Source: Cynocephalus volans (taxonomy: Eukaryota > Chordata > Mammalia > Dermoptera > Cynocephalidae). Taken from it: a DNA stretch of 64,000 nucleotides. The notes beneath the pieces were generated by a model. That model did not search any database. It was not told the origin of the DNA and saw only the letters and a list, made by a program, of their open reading frames with translations. The stretch lies in the NCBI RefSeq assembly GCF_027409185.1, contig NC_084470.1, positions 38,119,001 to 38,183,000 on the forward strand, written 5' to 3'. The stretch's first letter is position 1; each line of letters begins with the position of its first letter. The translations under genes and the position numbers were made by a program. Shown piece by piece: positions 23,261 through 63,460 of this stretch.

Positions 23261-25799
23261 CCATTCTAAATTTCTTATCAGAAATTAAGCTCTGTTTTGG
23301 CCAATATAGAAGATGTAACTAAATATACGCTAAGTGGGATAAAACCAATCATAATTTGTATTGGTTTACTCTTATTCTCCCCCGAAGAGTATTTAAGGAA
23401 CGTATGCCACCTGGCTCAGAGCTGTTAGCTTATGAGAGTGTATATGCTTGGACTATAAAATCAAAACACTGCATATTGTGTTGAGGAGAAAAACATCTTT
23501 AGAAAAGCTTAACTATAGTTAGAAAAAAAAAATTGGTTCTAACACCAATTGTAATACCTTCTCAACTTGAACATTCCTATGTCTATATTCATGAGACACC
23601 TACGAAAACAGCAACCCACACACAGGTCTATGGTTCTATAACTTTGCAACTTGCTAGAAGGAAAGACTGAGATGTATAAATGAATCTTGCCTACATCACT
23701 GATTCATTGAGTTGTCTGGACAGGTCACAGCTTCTTCAGGCTTGAGTTTTCCACAGTGAAAAGTGAGAAATCTGGGTTAAATTATCCCTAATTACCTTTC
23801 CTACATCAAAAGTCCATGACAAAATGTTCTCTAGTCCTCCCTTAATCAGAGGCACTTCTTTTGCCTGCAAATAGGTCAAAGCATCAGATGCATTTCTTGT
23901 TCACCCTGAGAATGTGATTTCCAGCAAAGGATTTTTTTTTTTTTTAAAAACAACTGCAACAAAAAGCAGACTATGGAATTCATCATGATGGAATCTGACC
24001 TGAAAGCAGAGCATAAATCCTTTCTAAACAATGAGTGACGGCAGTACAAAGCTAATCAATCAGAATCATGATTCTAGAACTTGGTGCAGTTATTTCCTCA
24101 GTGCTTTAGCATTCATTCTTTAGCCACAGCAGATTAGGTGCTTTTAAATGAGGATTCTAAATGATTACTAAATAAACTATTAGATACACTGATATCTTAA
24201 TTCCTCTATATTAGTTGGTTTATTATTATATTATTGGTTTATTGAGGGGTTTGTATTATCAGACATTCTTGACAAGTTACTTTTGCCTTAAGAGTTTACT
24301 GTCACTTAAATTTTTTTTGGCATTTAAAAATTTTTTGTTATTGAAACATCATTGTACGTATATGTGTGTACAGCACTGAAGATCAGTACACTGCCACTTA
24401 ATTTTAAACATTGTCAAGAATTGTTTTGTCTTATACTGTACTGTTTCCAAATTTTTCTGTATAATAAAATATCTATTAACACATATTGGGTATGCTTGGG
24501 GTTGAAACTCTCATGGCATATATTTAAGAAAAGCATGCAAACTACCTTTTCTCTTTGCCAATTCAATTCTATAAAACAAACATAAGGCATTTGAAACTCT
24601 AATCATTTTTCCGCTTAAAGCTACAGTAAAAATTAGAATGTATTCCAAGATAAAGTCCATTCAGTTGAGTTCCTACATTTCTATTACCATCTTTATAAAA
24701 CTGCTTATAGATCTGTAGGTTTTCTCATGAGGGTTAACAGGGTTAGTCCACATGATCATCAAAATACTCACTGTGCCAATACCAGACACTGCAAGACAGG
24801 TAAGTGTCAAGTCTCCAATTTTAAGTACGTGACCACTATAGGCTGCTATGATTAACTCAGAATTTGATAGTTTCAGAAAACTTTCTAATATTCAGGACAT
24901 ATTAATAATAACTGCAGATGCATAAACTTCTTCTTTTGAAATATAACTTTTTAGCAGAAAGTGATTCACAACGGAGTTTGACTGCAATTAAAAAGCAAAT
25001 ATAAAATATTACAAATTTTATGACACATATAATGTTCTAAAGAGCTGCACAGAGTAAGAATCTCTAAGCATGTCCTTTTCTTGCATAGAGTTGAGAACTC
25101 ACTTTGCAGAATATCACAAAGGAATTTGGAGGTTTGGGGCTATGTCTTTTTCACCACTGCTTCCTCTACAGTGCACATAAATATTTAATAAATGTTCATC
25201 AAAATTAATTGAAGAGGTTATATGGAACACTCACAAAAAAACTCTTGATACAGTATATAAGTACTGTATAATACAGTTGCATAGTTTCAAAGTCAAGAAT
25301 ATTTTATTCAATGAGGTAGATAAAAATACAACTCAAACAAAGCATTTTCAAGTGTCCACATACTATGGTATTTACAATGTATCTTTGAATTTATGCTGTT
25401 GATATTAAATGTTTTCATAACTCATGTCTATTCAAGTGGTTTTCAATGTTTAGCATACTTAGCAAAAATTTTTATTTAGTCAAAGTAACCACTAAAAAGA
25501 TATAAGGCAAAATAATTCATTTTATTTCTTAAATGCCTACATATTTACAATCATAAAAATTTTCATGCATTATATAACTTAGGAGATCTATACTTTCACA
25601 TTTATTAAAAATTAAAAATCTTAGGAAAATCAAGTCCAACCACTTATGAGGAAATTAATGGCTGATCAGAAAATGTCAAATTACTATTCTGAGTCCAAGA
25701 TTTTATTATAATCATAAATAGCATTTAATCACGAATATTATCATTTTACTTTTAAAACTGTACATACAGTTTTTAGATTAAAATCTCATAGTGAGGCAA
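23261..25799. other. Downstream flank of NGLY1, unassigned
   Basis: AT-rich unique sequence with no recognised repeat. A minus-strand frame at about 24660-24998, behind an acceptor-like site, is noted as a finding. Confidence 0.4.
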
Positions 25800-26033
25800 C
25801 AAGACTTTATTTCAAATTATAGTCACATATGGAAGAGAATTTTTAACTCAAGATTTCATTATGGTTCACAGTATAAAGATTATTTTCATAAGGGTTACAT
25901 GATGGATAGTCAGCAAAAGAAATATGCTAGCAGAGGATATAAACTGCCAACTAAGCATGCACTGAACCAACAGACTATTTTAGATCATGGTAAGTCCTTG
26001 ATTATTGCCAGCTTTTCTATAATGTTCCAGTTC
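25800..26033 (-). other. NGLY1: NGLY1 3' UTR with candidate poly(A) signal
   Basis: Read on the minus strand, AATAAA occurs at 25806-25811, about 225 nt after the stop, which would give a short 3' UTR. Further AATAAA hexamers lie at 25702-25707 and 25521-25526. The sequence does not show which one is used. Confidence 0.5.
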
Positions 26034-52800
<26,767 letters not shown>

Positions 52801-53649
52801 CTAATGGAAAAAAAATACAATTAGCTTTTCACTATATGCTACAAAAATAACATAATAAAAAACAGCGGTTCTATGATTTCACAAATAAACAAGAATGTAC
52901 AGATTCACTGAAATACAATAATTATACCCCAGACCTTTACATTAGTATTAGGAGATAGCCACATCTGTGTCAGAGTATAAGATATACCTATTTTTTCCCT
53001 CTGTATATATTATTGAGGATGTACTTAAACAGGATATGCTGAATTCTTGACCACAAGCTTGGATCAAGACAGCTCCCTGAGCAATACATCTGACAGCCCT
53101 TTCCACTTCAAGTCCCTGTAATGTACAGCATTAGCAATGGAGGTGTGCTTTCAAGGGATCAGAAATTTCGAGAAATTTCTAAAAGAGGAAAGGCAAATAA
53201 TGAATGGACTAAAGGAAGAAACCTGGCAATATGCCCTTCAGAGAGGGTGGTGATGAAAAGTAAAAAAAACACTTTCTAAAATAATCCCAAAGGCAGAGCA
53301 GCCAAGGATCCATAGAGCAGAAAGGGTCCTTGGAGCAAGCACTAGAAGACTGGCTGAGTTCTGCAGGAGGAACAGTAAGTCATTTTAGCTTCTCTCTTTT
53401 TGTTACCACATCAACAAAAAAGTCTGCCTCTGAGCAGTTAGGGTGCATGCTTAGAGTCCCCAAAGGAAAGAGGAGTAACCAAGTCCAGAACAGTTGCTTC
53501 TGGCACATCACACCACCCAGCTTGTTTTCACCATCCTTGCAGTTGCTACAAGCAAATGAAGTACTCACAGATAGGCCAGCAGTAACTCTCAAGTGCACAT
53601 GGATCTACAACAGCAACACATACTGCTGACGAGATGCATTTGGAATCAA

Positions 53650-54430
53650 AAGAACTAATCCTGTAGCAATGGCAGCAATTACACAAAAGACTAAAAAAAA
53701 AGTGTACCTTTAAATATTCAAAAGTACTATATGCAGAGAAAAGACTCAACTACGGATGTTGGAAATAAAATTTTAAACAATGAAATAAAGAACTAGCCAT
53801 ATATAATGGCAGCATTTCATAACAGTCAGGCTAAAGACAAAATCCTAATAGCCTTCAAGCAAAAAGAAACGTGCAAAGAAAAAAGTAATTTGACATCTAA
53901 CTGGAAACAAGAAAAATTTCTGAAATTCTGAGGGAAAATGAGTAGTAACAAAGAATTCATTCCCAGCCAAACTAATCATGTAGAAGGGCAAAACAAATAC
54001 ATGTTCTGATATGTAACAGCACAAAAAGTATATCACTCCCAAATCTTATATAAAAGAACTATTAAATAAGTTATTGTAGCCAAAAATAGAATATTGCCTA
54101 AATAAATAAATAAATACATAAAACACTCAGGAATAGGACCTGGGATTAAAAAAAGGGGGGGGGGGGTAAGTTAAACCAACAAACAAATTGGTAAAACTTA
54201 AGTTTTGATTGGTATAAATAATCACATTTGGAAATCAAGATCTCAATTTTTTTCATAAAGAAGTTAGCAAGGAAGGGTGCAGAAAAGAAGTTGTGTCTTG
54301 AAGATGCTGGTAGAAAATATTAAATTAAATATTTGCATTAAAAATTTCAGGCCAATAATTAGAAGACTAAAAGGAGATATTTAACTTCCTAACTCTTAGA
54401 GGGATAATAGAATTTGATCAATCTAAACAA
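53650..54430 (+). mobile_element. Old L1M/HAL1-like fragment
   Basis: CATTCCCAGCCAAACTAATC, ACATGTTCTGATATGTAACA and ATATCACTCCCAAATCTTAT resemble old L1/HAL1 sequence. A G homopolymer lies at about 54155-54166. Confidence 0.55.
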
Positions 54431-57400
54431 AAAAAGGGAGCAAAAAGGAAAGAAACAAGAAAGCAAAGACATAGACAACACAAAATAAGATGCCAGAAAT
54501 AAGTTCACACAAACTAGCAATTACAGTAAATGTGAATAGGTTAAATGTGCATATTAAAAGGCAGAGATTGATTAAAAAAAACCAAACCATTACCACATAC
54601 ATTAATGTCAGGCACTTTATTAATAAGCACTGGGGATGGGTGCACAAGACAGACCACAATCACTTTACATTCTAAGGGCAAAGGGCATTAAACAGATAAT
54701 GACAGAACCACCACAGTAATTTAAGATATATTTGAGCGTGTGTGAATGCATTAGGTATTAGAAAAATAATGGAGATCAAAACAGACAAGGACTTTCCCCT
54801 CACAGTGCAGATACAGAAACAAATACTGATACAACAATGTTCATTTATTCAAATATTTATTGATCCTTTATTTGCTAGGTACTGGGGATATAATGGTAAG
54901 TTAAACCATTTATTCATATGTATGAGAAGAGTTATAAAGCAAATATAAAGGATAAAAATGAGACTTTACAACAGGGGTTCTGAACCTAGACTTCTCTGAA
55001 GAAATATTTGTGGTTAAATATGAAGAACGAGAAGAAGCTAGCAAAGAGGGAAGGGAAAGGACCATTCCTGTCAGAAGGAACAGCACATAGGTAACTGGGG
55101 AATGGGTGTATAGAGGGATATGCTTAGCTTATTTTGAAGGATCAGGGAGATCAGGGTGTTTAGTACATAGAGAACTAAGGGAAAAATCTGGAGAGATAAA
55201 GTTAATGATGAATTTGGGTTGATACACAGCTAGATCTTTCTGGTCTCTTTCCATTGTGGGGGGAAGCCATTAAAGAGATTTACAAAGACAGTAAATTGAT
55301 CAGATTTGTGTTTTCAGAATATCTTCTAGATATTATGTAGAGAAAGCAGGTATTAGAAGACCCCATGGGGGACTGCTGCAGAACTCCAAGAGAGCTGGGG
55401 CTTAAACTAGGGTGGTTATAGTACTGGTAGAAAAAGTGAATGGATAAGAAAAGAACTCACGAAGTAGAATCAACAACTCTTGGTGACAGACTATACGGTG
55501 AAGTCAGGAGCAGTGAGAAAAGGGGAAATATATTAGGAATGATCCATGGGTTTTTGACATGAGCAATTAGGTCAGTAGTTGAACCACTTACCATAGGAGA
55601 AAACTCAGGAAATGACCAAATAAGCTAAAGACTACTGAATAGTCAAGTAAAAATGAACCAAAAAAAGTCCGTTAAATTTAGCCACATGGATATCCCTGAT
55701 GATCTTAGTAAGATCTTAGTGTTAATAAACAATTAAGTTACAAAAACATTTAATATTTGGATCAACAGTGGCTCACATATATTGGAGAAGCTACCCTGAG
55801 GTAAGAGAAAAAATGTCACAAAGTACAAGGGTTAATAGTGGCACACTCGCTCCTACTTCTGCACACATCATATTGCAAAGTGCTGCAATTCAAATGTGCC
55901 TGGTTAAATGGATTTATAGATTACATTATGCAGTTTTGTAAACTAATCCTCAACCTGGCTTTAAAAGATTACAAAGAACTCTAGGCATTGAAGCTAATAC
56001 TAATAATGTAAGCGCATGTGAATGAGGAGAAAATGGCAGGGCTAACACATCTACTTTTTGAGTATGAGTCCTTCAACAGCTACACTTATATGCAAAAAAA
56101 AAAAAAAAATCATTAACACTCTATTGATATTTGATAAAGTTAGCCCCCCAAATTCAAAATTATCAAGACTATTTAAAATATGGATTTGTTTATATTCATT
56201 AAATTATATACTATTAAATTTTTCAGAATTAAGCATTTACTCTTTACCTCCTTATACTGTTTTATAATGTATAAAGTATATTGCCATAGCAGTATATGTA
56301 TATAATTTATGAATGAATAAACAAAAATACATTTAGAGGATATGCTCAAAAATATTTTATTGATAGGGCACACAAAGTATGGAGACCCATAGACAAGCAT
56401 GAGAAATAAAGACACAATGATGAATACGAAGAAGAAGTGAGAAATATAGGACATGCAGGATCCACACATATTTGCATATCGGCTTGTTTCTAAGATAGGA
56501 GAGCTCACAGAAAAGGTCCTTAGACATTAATCTGCTTGTTAAAAATGCAGATTCCCAAGTTCACCCTCTTCCATTGTGATTCAGCCAGTCTGGGAATAGG
56601 TCCAGAAATGATGTCAGTGGAAAAACCTTAAATGAAAACTGGCCTAAAGCAAGGTTTGAATGCCAGCAAAGAGACTCTCCAAGAAAAGAGGAGGTCCAAA
56701 AGTGGGCACCGTCCATGAGATTCCATGGTGAACAGAGAAGAAGGGACAATAAAGACAGAGGAGGAACTGGCCTTTATTAAGAACAGACCCATTTCATCCA
56801 TTAACAGAAGGGATGTGTACAACAGCTGACGAAAGAAACTTGATATATATCAGGTGATGAGAAATCCAGAGAATTCACAATGGAGAGGAATATGCTCCTT
56901 TACCAGAACTGATATAGAAACAGAAAAAAAAAAAATGTCTCCATTTTTAGTGGAAAGAATTCTTATAAAAATGAGGCACTTATGGTGGTATCTTTTCCTT
57001 AAATGCAGATTTTCATTTACCGAAAGAGTAAAAATCCATCCAGAGTATTTCAATTTAATTCTTTCCAATCTGGAAATTACCTCATTCATTGTGGTTTTAA
57101 TGGCATGCAAACGATCTTGAACAATAAATTTCTTACCTTATTTCTTTATATATTCATTGGCACAACTCCAAAAAAACTAAGTCATAAAAATAGAAGGTTG
57201 CTGATTGCATGGCAATTACAGCAGCTGGGGTAACATTGCCTGAGAGAGCAAAAGTTATTTGAAGTACAAATGGAAGTTTAAAATGTGAAATCTGTCTTAT
57301 ATCAAAGAGACTTCTTTCATCACTAATCATATTTCCAATTATTCTGATTTCTGATGTGAGATATACTTAAGCCTCTAAGAAAAAAATACAATGTATATGA

Positions 57401-57979
57401 TTTTGTCAAATCATGTGATATAACCGGTAGATGTTTGATTAACAAATTCACTTCTTTAGTAAAGGATCAAGGCTTCCCAAGCCCATTAGCCCTCTAGCCC
57501 TCCTTCTACCTTTACGCAACCCCTTACTTTGTGGTTTTTAAACTTAGAACCTGTTTTTAAACATAAAAGTTCTGTTTAACAGTAAATTTTAAATGACAGT
57601 TTTAATCAACTGTGACTTCAATAAACTTATTTCTTATAGTCTCCCCCCCTTCCACTTTGTTTCTATTTATAAAACTAATTAAATGTTGTAAAAAAAATTC
57701 AGGAAATACTGAATGGTATAAATAATATGGTATCATCCATAATTTCATCACTTAGGGGAAATTATGGTTAAGATGTCTGTGTATGGCTTTACAAAACTTT
57801 AAAAAATGAACATATAAATGTGTTTTTAATAAGAAAAATTAAAATATTGCACACACACACATATGTTGTTTAATTTTCACATTCTCAGTTTACCTTTTTT
57901 CCACATAATGATAAATATTCTAGCCAAAACAGATGTCATCATTTATAACAGATGCCAAGTATGCCAATATAAAAAATGT

Positions 57980-58310
57980 ACATCAGACCTTGACTTATGA
58001 TTTGACTTAGAAATTTTTCAAATTTATGATGGTGCAAAAGTGATATGCATTCAGTAGAAACCATACTTCAAGTACTCATACAACCATTCTATTTTTCACT
58101 TTCAGTACAGTATTCAATAAATTACAAGAGATATTCAAAACTGATTTTGTCCAACTGTAAGCTAATGTAAGTGTCCTGAGCACGTTTAAGGTAGGCCAGG
58201 CTAAGCTATAATGTTCTGGTGAGTTAGATGTATTAAATCCATTTTTAATTAGGGCAGGTTTATCAGAACATAAATCCGTTGTAAGTGGAGGAGCATCTGT
58301 AGTGTAATTT
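57980..58310. mobile_element. Tigger-class DNA transposon (non-autonomous)
   Basis: CAGACCTTGACTTATGATTT at the left end and GTAAGTGGAGGAGCATCTGT at the right are degenerate inverted ends. The interior (TTTTTCACTTTCAGTACAGT, TAAGGTAGGCCAGGCTAAGC) is a known TcMar-Tigger/MER2-like consensus. Confidence 0.72.
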
Positions 58311-58340
58311 ATGTAATCCCTATTGAAGGACACATAGGTG

Positions 58341-58936
58341 TAGTAGTCTCCCCTTATCTGGGGTTTCACTTTCCATGGTTTCACTTACCTGCAGTCAATT
58401 GCAGTCTGAAAATGTACAGAAAATTCCAGAAATAAACAATTCATAAGTTTTAAATTGCATGCTGTGATGAGTAGTGTGATGAAATCTCTCGCCATACTGC
58501 CTGGGACAGGAATCATCCCTCTGTCCAGCACATATATCCACACTGTATACGCTACCCACCTGTTAGTCACTTAGCAGCCATCTTGGTTATCAGATTAACT
58601 GCTGCAGTATTATAGTGCCTGTGTTCAAGTAACCCTTATTTTACTTAATAACGGCCCCAGAGAGCAAGAATAGTGATGCTGGCAATTCGGATATGCCAAA
58701 GAGAAGCCGTAAAATGCTTTGTTTAAGTGAAAAGGTGAAAGTTCTTTACTTGAGGAAAGAAAAAACGTCATATGGTGAGGTTGCTAAGATTAACAGTAAG
58801 AATGAATCTTCCGTAAAATTGTGAAGAAGGAAAAAGAAATTTGTGCATAATCTATATAGGGTTTGGTACTATCTACAGTTTCAGACATCCACTAGGATCA
58901 CAGAATGTATCATCTGTGAATAAGAGGAGACTACTA
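58341..58936 (+). mobile_element. Tigger DNA transposon with transposase N-terminal remnant
   Basis: Inverted ends TAGTAGTCTCC and GGAGACTACTA bound about 596 bp. The interior keeps the start of a pogo/Tigger transposase: PKRSRKM, LSEKVKVLYLRKEK, SYGEVAKIN at about 58660-58822, then a stop. The expected start ATG reads ACG, and most of the transposase is deleted. Confidence 0.85.
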
Positions 58937-59245
58937 CTGTATTACTTTACCTTTAAGAGCAGTTGGTTTATGAACAAAAAACTAGACATTTAAATCCTAT
59001 GACCAAATAGAAGATTTCTTCTCTTAATAAAGATCACATACAGATCCAAACCAAAAGGTTGTCTTATGGTTGGTTTATGATATGATTAAGTTTAAAAATT
59101 ACCCTGTTCATTTTAATATCATCATCTAATAATATTATTTTCATAATTTCAATGAAATAATCACAGATTATGATATCTTTTAAATAAATACATACTTAGT
59201 GAAAAATGGGCAGTAATTTCTAGAGCAATAAAAGGGTTGATGAAG

Positions 59246-59341
59246 AACTGGCTGGTTAGCTCAGTTAGTTAGAACATGGTGCTGATAACATCAAGGTCTA
59301 GGGTTCAATCCCTATACCTGCCAATCCCCCCTCCCCCCCAA
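59246..59341 (+). mobile_element. Monomeric tRNA-Ile-derived SINE
   Basis: About 95 bp: GGCTGGTTAGCTCAGTTAG (A box) and GGGTTCAATCCCTATACC (B box) in near-tRNA-Ile form, then a C-rich and short A tail. Flanked by AAAAGGGTTGATGAAG (59230-59245) and AAAAGGGTTGAGGAAG (59342-59357), one difference. The flanking duplication and tail argue for a SINE monomer rather than a tRNA gene. Confidence 0.88.
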
Positions 59342-59404
59342 AAAAGGGTTGAGGAAGAGTTCTTAACAATTTCATATACATTCAATAAGTAGTCATGTGC
59401 CAAA

Positions 59405-61375
59405 TACAGGCATACATTAACTGAAACATACTGATTATACATATCTGTGGGGCAGAGAATTGAATATTAATATCTGTGTACAATATGGTATGATCAAATC
59501 AGGGTAATTAGTATATCCATTATTACAAAATGTAATCATTCTTTATGTCCATTAACCAATTTCTTGCTAACCTTCCTCCCCTTTTCTTTCCCATGTCTAG
59601 TAACCACAGATTTGTTCTTTACTTTTGAAAGTTCAACATATTATTGTGATTGTCCTTCCTCCTTCCCTCTCACTTTTTCACTCTCTCCTCCCCCCCCCAC
59701 TTTACTTTCTTAGCTCCCACTTATGAGGACACGTGGTATTTCTCTTTCTGTGCCTGGCTTATTTCACTTAAGATGATTTTCTCCAAACTCATCTATGCTG
59801 CTGCAAATGGCACAATTTCATTCTTTTTTATGGCTGGGCAGTATTCCATTGTGTATATATACTACAGTTTTCCTTATTCTCTTATCCAGTTTTCCATTGA
59901 TGGACTTTTAGGTTGGTTCCATACCTTGGCTACTATAGACAGAGTTGCAGTAAACATGCGAGTGCAAGTATCCCTTCGACATGATTTCCATTCCTTTATC
60001 CACCTGGGTTATTTCAAAAAGAGATCAGAAATTCTTCTGCTTGCTCTAGCCTGCTGCTTAAACTCTTGGTTGCATTATTTTGTTGAATGAATCCTTCAGT
60101 TCCAGGAGTTCTGCTACATTCTTTTTTAATGTATCTATCTCTTTATAAATTTCTTACTTTATATCCTGGATTGTTTTTCTCAGTTTATCTCAGTCATTCA
60201 TCTGAGTCTTCTTGTATTTCATTGAGTTTCCTTAAGATTGTTGCTCAGAATTCATTTTAAATCATTTCAAAGATTTCCTGCTGTTTAGGGTCTGGTTTTT
60301 GTGAATTACTGTATTCCTTTGATGGTGTCATATTTTCTTGTTTTTCTATATTTCTAGTATCCACATGTTGATGTCTGGTCATCTGGTGGAACAGCTGCTT
60401 TCTTCTACTACTCTAGAGTGGTTTTTGAGGACAGAGACTCCTTCCTGTACGTGTGTTTTATATTGACTGTTGGGTAGGGTGTTTTAATTTTGGTTTGGGT
60501 AGACACAGTAATGTTGTCTCTCTGTGATCACTTTGACCATATTCAATGTCTGGGTTGAATGTGAGTGCCTCCATGGCCTAGGCAATAAGGCATTCAGTGG
60601 TTCCTTGCTCAAGTGAGTGATACTGTGTTGGGTTGTCGAGTATGTCAGTGAGATTTTGAGTTCTTGGGAGAAGGCCCCGGGTGCCCTGATGCTTCTTGGC
60701 TGAGGTGGGTGACCCTGGGTGGTCATGTTGGCATCCTGTCTAGTGTCCTATGACTCTGATAGGTGCACTGGGGTGTAGTGGAGTTCCTCAGCTTGAATGG
60801 GTGACTATGGGCAGGGTTTCTCTTTCCCGCAGGCAGAGGCTCCTCCAGGAACCTTGCTTCTCCTGGCTGGGGGATGGGTCGGTGGTGGATGGCTATTTTC
60901 TTCTGTACTCTGTTTGGCTATCTTGAGTTTCCGCACTCACTGGTGGCTCTGTGTGTGTCCCTCTCTGGATCAATACAGTTGCATGGGCTGTGTGAGTAGT
61001 TCCCATCCCTAGGTGCATGACCACAGGGGCAGCATAATTTCCTCTGTGGGTTGGTCCATTGGGTTGTGGGGCTGCATTTACTCCTCTCTTTCCAGAGGCT
61101 CTGCTTGTGACCCTCCCAGTGTCAAGGCAGTTGTGTGATCTCTATGAGTAGTTCCCACCAGTGGGTGCACGGGTGTGCTTGCTCACCTTCTTCCTCTTTC
61201 CTCCTGCCTGGTAAAACACAGAAACACCTGGATCTGGGTGAGGTGGAGCTGGTTACACCTGGGATGGGCACTGGTGGGGAGCAGGTAGGACTATGGTGTG
61301 GGGAGATGGGCGGCTGTAGCCACAGCACTCTGAGGCTGGACCATGCCAGCTGTGGCTGGCAGCAGTGAAGACATG
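59405..61375 (-). mobile_element. Internally deleted L1, minus strand
   Basis: From the left: antisense L1 3' UTR (CATATCTGTGGGGCAGAG) and end of ORF2 (TATGGCTGGGCAGTATTCCA near 59830) as far as about 60005, then a jump to antisense 5'-UTR/ORF1-start-like sequence (GTGTCATATTTTCTTGTTTT near 60330 and GC-rich sequence to about 61375). Most of ORF1 and ORF2 is missing. Confidence 0.75.
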
Positions 61376-61659
61376 CATTTAGACTAGCAGTGTAAACATT
61401 CTGAATGCATATTTTAAACAAATCATACTTCAGAATCAATTTTTCAACCGATATAAAGTTGCAAAACTAGAAACATAATGCTTTTAATATTCTGAGGCTC
61501 TGTGTCACTTAAAAATTGTTCTTGCTGTTTTGAATCTGCTTTTGGAGGCAAAGTGTATAAAAATATATAATGTGTTATCAGAAAGTGATTTCCATTAGGA
61601 ACACTAAACATTCAGCATGCATAACCAGCAAATTTAAACATCAGGTGAGTCATTAGGGA

Positions 61660-62130
61660 AATGCAACTTAAGCCAAAAAGATACATTTAGCCACTAAAAT
61701 GACTATAATGAAGAAGGAAATAACAGATGTTGGTGAGGATACTAAGAAATTGGAACCTTCACACACTGCTGGAGAGAACGTAAAATGGTGCAGCAACTTT
61801 GGAGAACAGCTTGGCAGTTCTTAAAACATTAAACATAAACTTACCATACAGCCCAGTGGTTTTACTCCAAGGAAACTACCCAAGAGAACTGTAAACATAT
61901 GTCCACACAGAGACTTATACATGAATGTTCATAGCAGGATTACTGATAATAGGCAAGGAGGGGAAACAACCCAAATGTCCATCAACTGATGAATGGATAA
62001 AAATGTAGTATATCCTTACAATGGAATACTATTCAGTAATATTACACAAAGTATAAGAAACCAGAAGCAAGACTAGATATTATATAACTCCATTTGCATA
62101 AAATGTCCAGAAAAGGCAGCAAAGTAACTC
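61660..62130 (+). mobile_element. Old L1 ORF2-end fragment
   Basis: GGAAATGCAACTTAAGCCAA, ACACTGCTGGAGAGAACGTA, TGTTCATAGCAGGATTACTG and AAATGTCCATCAACTGATGA are standard old L1 motifs. Confidence 0.9.
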
Positions 62131-63084
62131 TCTAACCACCACTGCTCCCATTTATTGAGCACCAATATATTCTAGTATTTTATTTCTTAAAGAAAAAGCT
62201 TATTGGCAAACTTCAACATTAGTGACTATTATCTTCACGTTTATTTCAAAATTTTACGGATATAGTTTTAACCAAAGAAACAGAATAGTTATAGTGTTCA
62301 GCAGGATTTATCTAGTTTATATATAGGTTAAATGCTTTTTAAAATCTCTCTCTTGTTCCCTGACTTTGGTTCATTTCAATTCCCAGTTAGTATCCCCACT
62401 CAAAATGGGCAAGGCAGGAGAAAATAATTGCCAAGTTCTGTAATATAGCAACTAATAGTGATAAAAGTGTAAACAAAATACTTTTTTAAAAAATGTGTAT
62501 TCTAGTGCTCCATGCATAACCAAGAGTTGTCTATAAAAAACAAAATTCATTCTAATTTATCTCAACTCCTTTAAGAAATACAGAAAAAGATATTTTGTCT
62601 CAAGGCCTAGAGTAGTAAGAGTTGATATATACTAGCCTACTAATAGCATACATCTTTGAGAAAGTTTACTTTTTTCTAAAATTTGTTTTGGCAATAGAAT
62701 GACATTCTATTTTTAGTATAGTGTCCAGAGGTTTTCTGGTGATTGACAGGACTTTACAGACCTCAAACTATATCTGAATTTCAAGGTTAAGAATCAATAA
62801 AAGGAGGAAGGTTAAAGAATATTCTGAAAATGTGAGTGGATTTCCTGAGCCAGACACTAACAAATTACTACTTAGTCCAGGAAAAAGATATTTTGTATAA
62901 TAAAACATTTTCAAGCTTTTTTGTAACACTGGTTAGCAGTGTGCATTTTAAACTATAATACTGCAATTAAACAAAAGAAAAAGAGAATTTTAAAGATATA
63001 TTCTAACACTATAATTAAAACCTCTTAAGAAAATGTGTTCAAAACAAAGATGTTAAGTGAGCTGCTGTATCTATGTCAACTACA

Positions 63085-63460
63085 ATGGATTAAATGCGTC
63101 CACCAAAAGTTCATGTATTGGAAACTTGACACCCACTGTAACAGTGTTAAGAGGGTAGAAATCCAATTATGGTATTTGAAAAGTGACTGATCCATTAATG
63201 GAGTAATGCGTATGGCTCTGATGGCTTTGAAAGGAGAGCAAGTGAGAAGGTCAGCTCTCATTTTCACCATGCGACACCCTGGTTGCCACAGGACCTGTAG
63301 AGAGTTCCCACCCAGAAGAAGGCCCTCACCAGACGTGTTCCCTGAACCCTGAACTTCCCAGCCTTCAAAACTGTAAGAAATAAACCTCATTTCTTTATAA
63401 ATTACCCAGTTTCAGGTATTCTGTTACAAGCAACAGAAACAGACTAATACATCAACCTTA
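63085..63460 (+). mobile_element. MST/MLT-type MaLR solo LTR
   Basis: Starts near ATGGATTAAATGCGTCCACC and contains AAGGCCCTCACCAGACGTGT, CTTCCCAGCCTTCAAAACTG and ATAAATTACCCAGTTTCAGG, ending GCAACAGAAACAGACTAATA. About 375 bp, with no internal region attached. Confidence 0.85.

Noticed and set aside
1-25800. TOP2B exons, the human neighbour on this side
   Set aside because: No stretch matches the TOP2B protein. The gene probably lies further left.
59246-59341. Functional tRNA-Ile gene
   Set aside because: A poly(A)-like tail and flanking target duplications show a retrotransposed SINE. No TTTT terminator follows directly.
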